20,148 nucleotides of DNA from Methylococcales bacterium. GTDB taxonomy: Bacteria; Pseudomonadota; Gammaproteobacteria; Methylococcales; Methylomonadaceae. The notes beneath the pieces were generated by a model that was given only the letters and a program-made list of their open reading frames with translations, ran no database searches and was not told the origin of the DNA. Each line of letters begins with the position of its first letter. Position 1 is the stretch's first letter. This document shows positions 1 through 7,160 of the stretch, piece by piece. Both the position numbers and the translations under genes were made by a program. The DNA is taken from assembly GCA_009692395.1 (NCBI GenBank), contig SHZG01000016.1, positions 1 through 20,148 of the forward strand, given 5' to 3'.

Positions 1-107
1 ATACTTGCCACTCCAACACCAAAACGCACTGCCGCTTCCGCTTGTGTTAGCCCTTCTTGTTCTTTAATCGTCAATACTTTTTGGCGGAAATCGGCTGAAT
101 ATGTCAT
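1..107 (-). CDS. IS630-type transposase, N-terminal part (runs off the window)
   Basis: Reading the minus strand from the ATG at 107 gives 35 codons that run off the left edge. They begin MTYSADFRQKVLTIKEQEG and continue with a helix-turn-helix-like stretch (TQAEAAVRFGVG). This is the pattern of the N-terminal DNA-binding domain of IS630-family transposases, the part that binds the element's end before the DDE domain. The start lies close to the next gene, so the insertion sequence probably ends between about 111 and 147. I cannot define the terminal inverted repeat because the other end is outside the window, nor say whether the transposase is intact. Confidence 0.72.
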   Translation of the reverse strand, partial: MTYSADFRQKVLTIKEQEGLTQAEAAVRFGVGVAS

Positions 108-147
108 CTAATTTAAAATAATCAAATTATACTGCTTTGGCTATAGC
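1..147 (-). mobile_element. End of an IS630-family insertion sequence
   Basis: The transposase start at 107 and the following AT-rich 40 bases look like the 5' end of an IS630-type element read leftward. IS630 elements target TA dinucleotides, and TA occurs at 142-143 and 144-145, immediately before the truncated DsrE-like frame. The right boundary is therefore inferred, not seen. Confidence 0.5.
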
Positions 148-453
148 ATGGGACGTATAGTCAACGCGCTTATGGCAGTTAAGGAACTGAAAGAAAATAA
201 TGACGATGTACAATTGATTTTTACAGGCATAGGCACAATGTGGCTGGCTGAACTCAATCGTCCTAGCCATCAACTGCACACTGTTTATAATGCTGTAAAA
301 GATAAAATTGCGGGAGCTTGTGGATTTTGTGCCACAGCTTACAATGAGACCGATGCCATTAAAGCAGGCTGGATCGTCATATTGGAAGAATATGGTACCA
401 ACATGAGCTACCTTAAATTAATCAACAACGGTTATCAAGTCATTACCTTTTAA
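148..453 (+). pseudogene. DsrE-family protein, apparently 5'-truncated by the IS element
   Basis: The 101-residue frame (MGRIVNALMAVKELKE, IFTGIGTMWLAEL, KIAGACGFCATAYNE, GYQVITF) resembles DsrE-like proteins (PF02635), small alpha/beta proteins linked to sulfur relay or redox chemistry. In relatives the GR(I/V)VNAL segment is preceded by a first beta strand and a loop of about 15-20 residues. Here that strand is missing: the codons upstream of 148 are AT-rich and reach a stop at 109-111, next to the IS630 end. No Shine-Dalgarno sequence precedes the ATG. The cysteines of the GACGFC segment are kept. I infer a gene whose first exon-equivalent portion was cut off by the insertion; it could still be translated as a short protein. 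It ends 20 bases before msrP, so it may once have been its operon partner. Confidence 0.55.
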
Positions 454-473
454 CTCAAACAGCGAGCCTCACC

Positions 474-1406
474 ATGACTACTTATAAGCTACCGCCTATT
501 CAGCCCTCAGAAATTACTCCCCGTGACTTGTTTTATAACAGACGGAAGTTTATGCAGTTAGCGGCGGGGGCTTCCTTGACTGCTTTATTGCCGCAAACTG
601 GTTTTGCAGGCGAACCGTTAGCGGGGGTGACAAAATCCACTGACCGCTTAATTGATGAACTCACGCCGTTAAAAGACATCACCAGTTACAACAATTTCTA
701 CGAATTCGGCACAGGTAAAGAAGACCCTGCAAAAAATGCAGGCAGCTTAAAAACTCGTCCGTGGACGATTACTGTTGAGGGTGAAGTCAATAAATCCAAA
801 GTGTTTGATATGGAGGAATTGCTCAAGCTCGCGCCCTTAGAAGAGCGGATTTATCGTTTACGCTGCGTGGAAGCGTGGTCGATGGTGATACCGTGGGTCG
901 GTTATTCGTTAGCCGCATTATTGAAACAAGTTGAACCCACCAGCAAGGCGAAATTTGTCGAATGTATCAGCCTGCATGATCCAGAACAAATGGCAGGGCA
1001 AAAATCGCCTACGCTCAACTGGCCTTATAAAGAAGGTTTACGCATGGATGAAGCCATGCACCCGTTGACATTGTTAGCCGTTGGTTTGTATGGTGAAGTA
1101 TTGCCCAATCAAAACGGCGCACCGATACGCGTGGTTGTGCCATGGAAATATGGATTTAAAAGTGCTAAATCCATCGTCAAAATTCGTCTCGTGGAAAAAA
1201 TGCCCCTATCCAGTTGGGTAGAAGCCAATCCTCAGGAATACGGTTTTTACTCGAATGTGAATCCAGCAGTCGATCATGCGCGGTGGACTCAAGCCAAAGA
1301 GCGGCGTATTGGTGATTTTCTCAAGCGTCCGACTTTGCCATTTAATGGGTATGGCGAACAAGTTGCTGCATTGTATGCGGGCATGGATTTAACGAAAGAC
1401 TTTTAA
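474..1406 (+). CDS. msrP: Protein-methionine-sulfoxide reductase catalytic subunit MsrP
   Basis: MsrP (YedY) is a periplasmic molybdopterin enzyme that reduces methionine sulfoxide in envelope proteins, taking electrons from the membrane haem protein MsrQ. The 310-residue product has the usual early PSEITP segment, a twin-arginine signal at residues 23-30 (RRKFMQLA) followed by a hydrophobic stretch and cleavage near FAGE. The sulfite-oxidase-type fold follows, with the molybdenum-ligand cysteine expected at Cys131 in RLRCVEAWSMVIPW. The C-terminal part has the family segments GAPIRVVVPWKYGFK and SIVKIRLVE. Length is close to the E. coli protein. msrQ follows after 35 bases. The start at 474 gives the standard N-terminus; its ribosome binding site is weak. 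Confidence 0.95.
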   Translation: MTTYKLPPIQPSEITPRDLFYNRRKFMQLAAGASLTALLPQTGFAGEPLAGVTKSTDRLIDELTPLKDITSYNNFYEFGTGKEDPAKNAGSLKTRPWTITVEGEVNKSKVFDMEELLKLAPLEERIYRLRCVEAWSMVIPWVGYSLAALLKQVEPTSKAKFVECISLHDPEQMAGQKSPTLNWPYKEGLRMDEAMHPLTLLAVGLYGEVLPNQNGAPIRVVVPWKYGFKSAKSIVKIRLVEKMPLSSWVEANPQEYGFYSNVNPAVDHARWTQAKERRIGDFLKRPTLPFNGYGEQVAALYAGMDLTKDF

Positions 1407-1408
1407 CG

Positions 1409-1436
1409 ACTCCACGCGTCGCGCTGGGAACGAGGA
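1409..1436. repeat. Possible remnant of a dispersed palindromic repeat
   Basis: The msrP-msrQ gap holds CCACGCG, a short spacer, then CGCTGGGAACGAG. Half-palindromes of this form resemble small dispersed repeats around a GTGGGAACGAG core seen in some environmental gammaproteobacteria (from memory). The 3' end supplies the GAGGA ribosome binding site of msrQ. The match is loose and rests on memory. Confidence 0.25.
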
Positions 1437-1441
1437 CAAGC

Positions 1442-2062
1442 ATGAAAAACCTAAAAACGCTGAATAATACTATGCTGGTTTGGCTAAAAATCAGCGTCTT
1501 TTTACTGGCTCTCATACCTTTAACCAAATTAGCTATCAATGCTTACACCGACAACTTAGGCGCGAATCCGATTGAAAAAATAACTCACGTCACGGGTTAC
1601 TGGACGCTAAGTTTTTTACTCATTACACTCACTATTACGCCATTACGAAAACTAACAAGCTGGTCATGGCTGGTGCGATTACGACGGATGTTAGGTTTGT
1701 TTGCGTTCTTTTACGCCTGTCTACATTTTTCAACTTACCTCGTGTTGGATCAATTTTTCGACTGGGCAAGCATTGTAAAAGACATCGTCAAACGCCCTTA
1801 TATCACTATCGGTTGTCCTGCTTTTGTATTATTGATTCCATTGGCAATCACGTCTAATAATCGCCTAACAAAATTAATCGGCGGTAAACGTTGGCGATTA
1901 TTACATCGCTTGGTTTATTTTATCGCGATTGGTGGCGTGGTACATTTTTGGTGGTTAGTAAAAAAAGATATTACCGAACCGCTAACCTTTGCGGTATTAC
2001 TTAGCGCGTTGCTCAGTATTCGGTTGTTTTATTTTTACGCAAAGGCTAAGCGAGTCAATTAG
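1442..2062 (+). CDS. msrQ: MsrQ, haem-binding membrane subunit of the MsrPQ system
   Basis: This 206-residue integral membrane protein belongs to the YedZ/MsrQ branch of the ferric-reductase-like transmembrane family. It passes electrons from the quinone pool or flavin reductase through b-type haem to periplasmic MsrP. Visible features are about six membrane segments and candidate haem-ligand histidines at His95 (ACLHFSTY), His155 (RLLHRLVYF) and His168 (GVVHFWW), with the family segments GYWTL, TITPLRKL and RRMLGL. A clear GAGGA lies at 1432-1436, five bases before the ATG. It is downstream of msrP, probably in one transcript. Its stop overlaps the stop of the convergent HIT gene by four bases. 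Confidence 0.94.
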   Translation: MKNLKTLNNTMLVWLKISVFLLALIPLTKLAINAYTDNLGANPIEKITHVTGYWTLSFLLITLTITPLRKLTSWSWLVRLRRMLGLFAFFYACLHFSTYLVLDQFFDWASIVKDIVKRPYITIGCPAFVLLIPLAITSNNRLTKLIGGKRWRLLHRLVYFIAIGGVVHFWWLVKKDITEPLTFAVLLSALLSIRLFYFYAKAKRVN

Positions 2063-2397
2063 CCTGCGGACCACGTCATTTGCCGACCTGCTAACAAGTG
2101 CAAATGCAGGTGATAAACTGATTGTCCACCGTGTTGATTACAGTTAAATACGGTGCGATAACCATCATCGGCGAAGCCTAGCTGTTTGGCTAGCTTCGCG
2201 GCGGTTTGTAATAACTGCCCGCCCAATTCAGCATCATCCAATTCATTTAATGTGCTAATGTGTCGCTTAGGGATAATGAGAATATGCACGGGAGCTTGCG
2301 GACTGAGGTCGTTAAATGCCAGAACATTATCATCCTCAAAAACGACATCGACTTTTATGTCACCGTTGACTATTTTGCAAAATACACAAGCTGTCAT
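2059..2397 (-). CDS. HIT-family (HINT-like) nucleotide phosphoramidase
   Basis: The 112-residue protein is a compact histidine triad hydrolase. It starts MTACVFCKIVNGDI, where Cys4, Cys7 and later histidines match the zinc-binding subgroup, and has AFNDLSPQAPVHILIIPKRH. It ends with the triad His96-Leu-His98-Leu-His100 in YHLHLHLLAGRQM. HINT enzymes cleave AMP-lysine and other nucleoside phosphoramidates in the cytoplasm; the true substrate is often unknown. The gene follows ybaB by 12 bases on the same strand and is probably the last gene of the ffs-dnaX-ybaB transcript. Its stop overlaps the convergent msrQ stop. Confidence 0.93.
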   Translation of the reverse strand: MTACVFCKIVNGDIKVDVVFEDDNVLAFNDLSPQAPVHILIIPKRHISTLNELDDAELGGQLLQTAAKLAKQLGFADDGYRTVFNCNQHGGQSVYHLHLHLLAGRQMTWSAG

Positions 2398-2409
2398 GTT
2401 GCTACCTGC

Positions 2410-2733
2410 TTAGAACGGCATTTGAAAACCAGCGGGCATACCAATACCTGCGGTAAGAGAGGACATTTTTTCTTTTTTTATTTTGGCGACTTTATTAACT
2501 GCATCGTTAATTGCAGCGGCAACTAAATCTTCTAGCATATCTTTATCATCGCCTAACAAAGAAGGGTCAATCGTCACTTTACGGGCTTCGCGTTTACCTG
2601 TCATAACGATAGTCACTAAACCACCGCCTGATTCACCGATGACTTGTAAAGCGGCTAATTCTTCCTGCATTTTTTTGGCATCTTCTTGCATTTTTTGTGC
2701 TTGCTGCATGATATTACCGAGTGCATTTTTCAT
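2410..2733 (-). CDS. ybaB: YbaB/EbfC family nucleoid-associated protein
   Basis: The 107-residue product has the complete YbaB/EbfC pattern: an N-terminal coiled coil rich in Met, Gln and Lys (ALGNIMQQAQKMQEDAKKMQ), then VIGESGGGLVTIVMTGKREA, then IDPSLLGDDKDMLEDLVAAA and a C-terminal helix. These dimers bind DNA and act as small nucleoid proteins. The gene follows dnaX by 21 bases with a GGAGA ribosome binding site, the very common dnaX-ybaB order. recR, the usual next gene, is absent and replaced by the HIT gene. Confidence 0.95.
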   Translation of the reverse strand: MKNALGNIMQQAQKMQEDAKKMQEELAALQVIGESGGGLVTIVMTGKREARKVTIDPSLLGDDKDMLEDLVAAAINDAVNKVAKIKKEKMSSLTAGIGMPAGFQMPF

Positions 2734-2754
2734 GTATTTATCTCCATTATTACG

Positions 2755-4332
2755 TTATACGGGTTCGATGCTCTCAGGCAGAACGCGAGCATCAAACTGT
2801 TGTTTTAATGCCTGAACAGTTTTATCGGCATGAATGTTATCAATAGCGGCTTGTTGCTTATTTTCGTTAGCTTTAAGTTGTTGTACCGCAGGTGTATCGA
2901 GAGCCGTTTTTTGGCTGTTAAACACTAATTTAAGCGGCGTGCCGCGATAGGCTTGCAGGGCTTTGTGTAGTAGGTCTTCGGCTAACGCACCTCTGATACG
3001 ATTGGAGTCTATAAGTAAGCGACACTCCTTATCATCTATCGAGTCTAAGGCGCAATCATTTGCTAAGGCTTTACCCATGCCATTCAGGTTTAACTGAGCT
3101 ATGATTGCTGCCCAATCATTATCATCACGCGCTGGTGCAACAGGTGGTGTTATTGTGGGCGTTGTTACGGATGGCGTAGCTGTGGGTGTAACTGGCGCGA
3201 CAGGTTTAACAATCGCAGTTGGTGCTGGTTTGTTTACAATCGCTTCACTCGTGATAGGCTTAAATGTCAGCATCCGCAACATCAGCATTTCAAAACCACT
3301 GCGGCTATCGGGGGCGAGTTCTAAATCCTTTTGCCCCATCAACGCAATTTGATAATACAACTGCACATCTTCAGGCGTTAATAACGCTGCCAAGCTAGCC
3401 AGCATTTCAGTATCAAAATCGGGGTCAATAGCAGAAGGTAAGTGCTGCACTAAAGCGATACGGTGCAGAACTTGTAATATTTGTTGTAATACTTCGCCAA
3501 AATCCGATTGTGTATTGGCAATGTCGTTTATTTTATCCAGTATCGCTAGTGCGTCTGCTCTGGCTAAAGCGGTTAATAAATCTTCGACAGGTTGCTCGGC
3601 GACTGTACCTAACATCGCATTAACATCTTCACTACTTACTTTGCCGTTACCAAACACAATCGCTTGATCCAGCAAACTTAAGCCATCACGCATACTGCCA
3701 TCGGCAGAACGGGCTAATAATTTTAACGCAGGTATCTCAAACGTTATTTTTTCTTCGTGCAGAATAAACTCCATCTGCGTCAGAATTTGGCTGGGCGTTA
3801 AGCGTTTTAAATTAAATTGCAAACAGCGTGATAATACGGTGACAGGGATTTTATGCGGATCAGTTGTGGCTAATAGGAATTTAACGTGCGGTGGCGGTTC
3901 TTCCAACGTTTTCAATAAGGCATTGAAACTATGCCCTGATAACATATGAACTTCATCAATCAAATAGACTTTATAACGACCTTGATTCGGTGCATATTGG
4001 GCGTTGTCGAGTAAATCGCGGGTATCTTCAACTTTGGTGCGGGAAGCGGCATCGACTTCAATTAAATCTAAAAACCGCCCTTCATCTAAATCACGGCATA
4101 CTTTACAAACGCCACAAGGATTAGCATCTTGTAGATTTTCGCAATTCATGGCTTTGGCTAAAATGCGGGCAATCGTAGTTTTTCCCACGCCGCGTGTGCC
4201 TGTAAATAAATAAGCGTGATGTAAGCGATTGTGTTGTAAGGCGTTAATTAACGACTTGACGACGTGTTCTTGTCCGACAACTTCTGTGAAATTATGGGGT
4301 CGCCATTTTCTAGCAAGAACTTGATAATTCAT
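2755..4332 (-). CDS. dnaX: DNA polymerase III subunit tau/gamma
   Basis: DnaX is the clamp-loader ATPase that joins polymerase cores to the replisome. The 525-residue product shows, in order, the start MNYQVLARKWRP, Walker A GTRGVGKT (45-52), the zinc module with Cys64, Cys73, Cys76 and Cys79, Walker B DEVH (126-129), and the sensor/arginine-finger SRC (168-170). The clamp-loader lid and collar follow, then a Pro/Thr/Val-rich linker at about 370-400 and a C-terminal DnaE/DnaB-binding-like domain. It is shorter than the E. coli tau of about 640 residues, mostly in the linker and C-terminus. I found no convincing slippery heptamer plus stem for programmed gamma production. The 4.5S RNA lies just upstream on the same strand. 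Confidence 0.96.
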   Translation of the reverse strand: MNYQVLARKWRPHNFTEVVGQEHVVKSLINALQHNRLHHAYLFTGTRGVGKTTIARILAKAMNCENLQDANPCGVCKVCRDLDEGRFLDLIEVDAASRTKVEDTRDLLDNAQYAPNQGRYKVYLIDEVHMLSGHSFNALLKTLEEPPPHVKFLLATTDPHKIPVTVLSRCLQFNLKRLTPSQILTQMEFILHEEKITFEIPALKLLARSADGSMRDGLSLLDQAIVFGNGKVSSEDVNAMLGTVAEQPVEDLLTALARADALAILDKINDIANTQSDFGEVLQQILQVLHRIALVQHLPSAIDPDFDTEMLASLAALLTPEDVQLYYQIALMGQKDLELAPDSRSGFEMLMLRMLTFKPITSEAIVNKPAPTAIVKPVAPVTPTATPSVTTPTITPPVAPARDDNDWAAIIAQLNLNGMGKALANDCALDSIDDKECRLLIDSNRIRGALAEDLLHKALQAYRGTPLKLVFNSQKTALDTPAVQQLKANENKQQAAIDNIHADKTVQALKQQFDARVLPESIEPV

Positions 4333-4359
4333 TGCAGATTACGAAGGGAGGTGGTGGGA

Positions 4360-4467
<108 letters not shown>

Positions 4468-4652
4468 ACAATCACCATTAAATTTCAGCCGCATGGGCTA
4501 AAGAATCGGCATTATGGGCGAATATGGTTAATATGGCAAGACATTTTTATAAAAACACTGAGAGATGATTTTTTGAATCATGCGTTAAATAAGTCGTTTG
4601 TATAGCGATAATGACGTATAAACTTAGGCTTACTTGCTAATTCGCGGTATTC

Positions 4653-4685
4653 AGACCTGCGAGGTTTTTAAAACCTCGCAGGTCT
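4653..4685. repeat. Perfect 16-bp palindrome (dispersed repeat type)
   Basis: AGACCTGCGAGGTTTT (4653-4668) and AAAACCTCGCAGGTCT (4670-4685) are perfect reverse complements around a single T. A hairpin this strong between the hupE-like stop and the 4.5S RNA gene could stop or protect either transcript. Neither side has a proper U-run on the minus strand, so it is not a classical terminator for the gene cluster. Palindromes of this form occur as dispersed repeats in several environmental genomes (from memory). A shortened relative lies at 6951-6972. The rest of 4468-4741 holds no gene that I can support. Confidence 0.8.
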
Positions 4686-4741
4686 TTGTCGCACACATCA
4701 GAATAAAATTGCCTAATTACTAGGTTTGTATTCCTTGTTTA

Positions 4742-5842
4742 TCAACTTAATAACGTGCGTTCTATTAACCAGTAAGCACCTGCTAAACTGGCGAATATTG
4801 AACAAACTGGAGTGAGTTTTGGTCCTATCAGTGGTTGTTTATGTAACCACCAGATAATGGGTAAAAAGACAGCCGCTACGGTAATTTGTCCTAGCTCCAC
4901 ACCTAGGTTAAAGGAAAACAGCGGCAACATGATGCCTGTTTCCATTGAGGAAATGCCCATTTCGCGTAACACAGCGGCAAAACCAAAACCATGTACTAAG
5001 CCGAAGAAGAAGGTGAGCCATTGCCGTCCTTTGGGATGGTCGCCACGGAGTATGTTTTCTACGCCGACATAAATAATAGTCGCGGCAATCAAGGGCTCAA
5101 CAATACTGCTGGGAATCTCAATGACGTTGAACGCAGCTAAGCCCAGCGTAATGGAATGGGCAATGGTGAAAAAGGTGATGATTTTAATTGCGGGCCAAAA
5201 ACTGCGGGTGACAATTAGCAAGGAAAATAAGAACAGCAGGTGGTCGTAACCCGTCAGGATGTGTTCTATGCCTAACAGTAAAAAATCAGCAAAAGCGGTT
5301 GATATTGGTGTGTGTTCGACATTGTTACTGCTATCCGCGCTAGGGATAGCGAGTGTTATCAAGCTGTCTTGTTGAGAAAGCATTTTTTCACTGATGCCCT
5401 GCCCTGCTTCATTTTTTAGCGTGACAAACTGCTTGTGAACAGCAGGCAGTTTGTTTAAAAAATTAGCCTGTAGTTGCAGTTGTTGGCTGGGCGTTTGCGG
5501 GTATTGAAATTCGATAGACGCATTATTTTTGTCATCCAAGGTTACGACTGCCGCCGTGTTAGGTTGAACGATTTGTCCATCGAGTGTTAATTGCACGCCT
5601 TGCAATACCCACGCGGCAATTCTTGGTTTTGCCGCTTCTTGTTCTGCGGCAGTCACGTCGGCATCACCATCACTGTCCATCGGCACAAACGCTTCAATAT
5701 CTTGTAAAGCGAAGGTTATTTTGATATCAACGCCTTGTTTTTTAAGCCGTAAATCAGCAGAACTTAAACCTGGATCATGGGCTATGCTAAGCCCCGCATA
5801 AGTCAGTAAGAAAATAACGGCGATTAGTCTACTGAACATCAA
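4742..5842 (-). CDS. HupE/UreJ-like membrane protein with signal peptide and EF-hand-like loop
   Basis: The 366-residue product has a signal peptide (cleavage near SIA|HD, residues 21-22), a periplasmic domain of about 160 residues, then six or so membrane helices with the HupE/UreJ_2 motifs: GIEHILTGYDHLLFLF (191-206), FTIAHSITLGLA (225-236), VEPLIAATIIYVGVENIL (248-265), FFFGLVHGFGFA (278-289) and FNLGVELGQ (311-319). The conserved His, Glu and Asp residues suggest a metal permease-like role; HupE and UreJ are associated with nickel, but family members beside CopC may handle copper. Residues 56-67 (DSDGDADVTAAE) form a near-canonical EF-hand loop in the periplasmic part. The start overlaps the preceding lipoprotein stop by four bases, so the genes are translationally coupled. 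Confidence 0.82.
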   Translation of the reverse strand: MMFSRLIAVIFLLTYAGLSIAHDPGLSSADLRLKKQGVDIKITFALQDIEAFVPMDSDGDADVTAAEQEAAKPRIAAWVLQGVQLTLDGQIVQPNTAAVVTLDDKNNASIEFQYPQTPSQQLQLQANFLNKLPAVHKQFVTLKNEAGQGISEKMLSQQDSLITLAIPSADSSNNVEHTPISTAFADFLLLGIEHILTGYDHLLFLFSLLIVTRSFWPAIKIITFFTIAHSITLGLAAFNVIEIPSSIVEPLIAATIIYVGVENILRGDHPKGRQWLTFFFGLVHGFGFAAVLREMGISSMETGIMLPLFSFNLGVELGQITVAAVFLPIIWWLHKQPLIGPKLTPVCSIFASLAGAYWLIERTLLS

Positions 5843-6501
5843 GTGTTCTCCACGACTTTACGTTTTTTCCGAATCCAAACGACAATGCCAATAATGATAA
5901 GCAGTAACGTAGTCGCACCGCCTGCAATCATTAGGATGGTTTTTTTCGGTAATGCGTCAGGGTCGCCGCCAACATGAAACGGGATTCTCAGTTTGTCTTC
6001 GTCTGAAACCGCTTCTGCACCACCTACCAATAAAAATAAGGCGTAATAGCCCGTTTTATCAATGTCAGCTTGGGCTTCCACTACGCCTTTGGAATAGGCT
6101 TTAGCGGGGACTTCGGTAATGGTACGCACTTCTTTAAAGTTTTCAGGTTTGGTGTCATCTGAACCTGTGAGTGCCAGTTCAACCACGCGAATACCGATAG
6201 GCGTTTGGCGAATATCACGGTCGATTAAATCAGCAGAAAAGAATGCTTTGCCTATTGTTGGTAGTTCTTGGCAATAGGGTTGTAATAAGGCGGCTCTATC
6301 ACTGGCATCTTTGGGCGCGGTAGCGGTTTTGACATACACGCTCAGATGCACGGCGTAAAAATCATTGGTAATTAAACAGCCGACGCTGTTCAAATCAGGG
6401 ATTTGTGGCTGTGTACCTAATTTGTCTCTATCACACCCTGTCAGTAAACTCGCCAGCAATACGACGCTGAAAATCCATGTAGTAAATAGTCTGTTTTTCA
6501 T
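5839..6501 (-). CDS. Lipoprotein with C-terminal membrane anchor, function unknown
   Basis: Starting at the ATG at 6501 gives 220 residues with a lipoprotein signal (LLASLLTGC, lipid-modified Cys23). An alpha/beta-looking periplasmic domain follows, with Cys42 and Cys77 that could form a disulfide, then a glycine-rich transmembrane helix (about 188-210) and a basic tail RKKRK. A longer frame begins at 6558, but it would overlap the upstream CopC-like gene by 53 bases; the chosen start leaves a four-base gap. I do not recognise the family. Its place between a CopC-like protein and a HupE-like permease suggests a periplasmic partner, perhaps in copper handling; that is inference. Double anchoring (lipid plus helix) is unusual. 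Confidence 0.75.
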   Translation of the reverse strand: MKNRLFTTWIFSVVLLASLLTGCDRDKLGTQPQIPDLNSVGCLITNDFYAVHLSVYVKTATAPKDASDRAALLQPYCQELPTIGKAFFSADLIDRDIRQTPIGIRVVELALTGSDDTKPENFKEVRTITEVPAKAYSKGVVEAQADIDKTGYYALFLLVGGAEAVSDEDKLRIPFHVGGDPDALPKKTILMIAGGATTLLLIIIGIVVWIRKKRKVVENT

Positions 6502-6505
6502 AAAT

Positions 6506-6883
6506 TTAAGGGGTTTTGATAGTGAATGGATATTTGCCAGTGACGATATGGGTATCAATGGATACCGCGCGATAACGCACCGTATAAGTATCAGGCGTTA
6601 ATACAGGAACAGTGACATAAAAATGCGCTAAATCAGAAGATTGCACCATGTCTTTATTATCAACACGCTCACCTTTGCTATTAATGACCGCAAGGGCTTT
6701 GTATTCGGTGCCGACTTTATCATCAAACCAAACGTCCACTTGTTTGGGTGATTCAGTCAATACGGCATTTTCCTCAGGCGAAGAACGTACCATTTTAGCG
6801 TGAGCGAATGATAGCGAGGGCATCGATAATGCGGTCAGGAGTATAACGCCTGAAAATAGTTTGTTAGCTTGATTATGAGTCAT
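6506..6883 (-). CDS. CopC-like periplasmic copper-binding protein
   Basis: The 125-residue product has a signal peptide ending SFA|HAKMV, giving a mature N-terminal histidine (His28), as required for the Cu(II) site of CopC. The domain has the CopC pattern: SSPEENAVL, PKQVDVWFDD, then YRAVSIDTHIVTGKYPF with Asp110 and His112, the equivalents of the conserved S-D-x-H. CopC proteins carry copper in the periplasm for the inner-membrane protein CopD; no copD is seen here. I chose the ATG at 6883 because the longer frame's ATG at 6922 overlaps a TATAAT box and would place residues before the signal peptide. It is the first gene of a three-gene cluster. Confidence 0.82.
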   Translation of the reverse strand: MTHNQANKLFSGVILLTALSMPSLSFAHAKMVRSSPEENAVLTESPKQVDVWFDDKVGTEYKALAVINSKGERVDNKDMVQSSDLAHFYVTVPVLTPDTYTVRYRAVSIDTHIVTGKYPFTIKTP

Positions 6884-6920
6884 AAAATTTACGAAAAGTC
6901 GGAGTAGCAAAGGTGCGGGC

Positions 6921-6926
6921 ATTATA
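6921..6926 (-). promoter_or_regulatory. Likely -10 box of the copC-like operon
   Basis: The minus strand reads TATAAT here, a perfect -10 hexamer, about 38 bases upstream of the chosen copC-like start. No good -35 is present at 16-18 bases, so an activator could be needed. The box overlaps the rejected ATG at 6922. Confidence 0.45.
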
Positions 6927-6950
6927 TCAATAGTTGCAACGGGTTTGGAC

Positions 6951-6972
6951 AGACCTTTCAGGTTTTAGGTCT
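6951..6972. repeat. Shortened copy of the 4653 palindrome
   Basis: AGACCT, a 10-base centre containing CAGGTTTT, then AGGTCT. The outer arms are identical to those of the 4653-4685 palindrome and the first half (AGACCT, two bases, AGGTTTT with one change) matches it, as if the second half had been deleted. The two copies lie at either end of the copC-hupE cluster. Confidence 0.55.
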
Positions 6973-6987
6973 AGTTCGTCATTATTC

Positions 6988-7160
6988 ACTGATGTTACGC
7001 ATGGAAAAGCCATAGTCCACGAAAAGCACAAAAGGCACGAAAAAATCAAAGCTAATGTGTCTTATCCACGCATTAAGTCATGCACACTATGATTTTTTTA
7101 GTCTTTTTAGTCTTTTTCGTGTCTTTCGTGGACAAAAATGTTCTTGTGCGTAACATCAGT
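6988..7160. mobile_element. MITE-like element, 173 bp, 14-bp terminal inverted repeats
   Basis: The ends are ACTGATGTTACGCA (6988-7001) and TGCGTAACATCAGT (7147-7160), perfect reverse complements. The flanks TATTC (6983-6987) and TATTC (7161-7165) look like a 5-bp target duplication. Inside, GTCCACGAAA on the left and TTTCGTGGAC on the right continue the symmetry, with A-rich and T-rich runs, so the whole could fold into a long hairpin. There is no coding capacity, so a transposase must act in trans. The element sits on the stop codon of the Asp-box lipoprotein gene without changing it. I cannot assign the parent IS family. Confidence 0.75.

Noticed and set aside
2755..4332. Programmed frameshift in dnaX giving gamma
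   Set aside because: The A-runs seen on the coding strand, for example near residue 195 and near the C-terminus, lack the A-AAA-AAG form with a downstream stem and are in the wrong places.
6502..6558. Longer start for the lipoprotein gene
   Set aside because: It would overlap the CopC-like gene by 53 bases and put 19 residues ahead of a good lipoprotein signal peptide.
6884..6922. Longer start for the CopC-like gene
   Set aside because: The ATG is part of a TATAAT box, and the start at 6883 gives a normal signal peptide.
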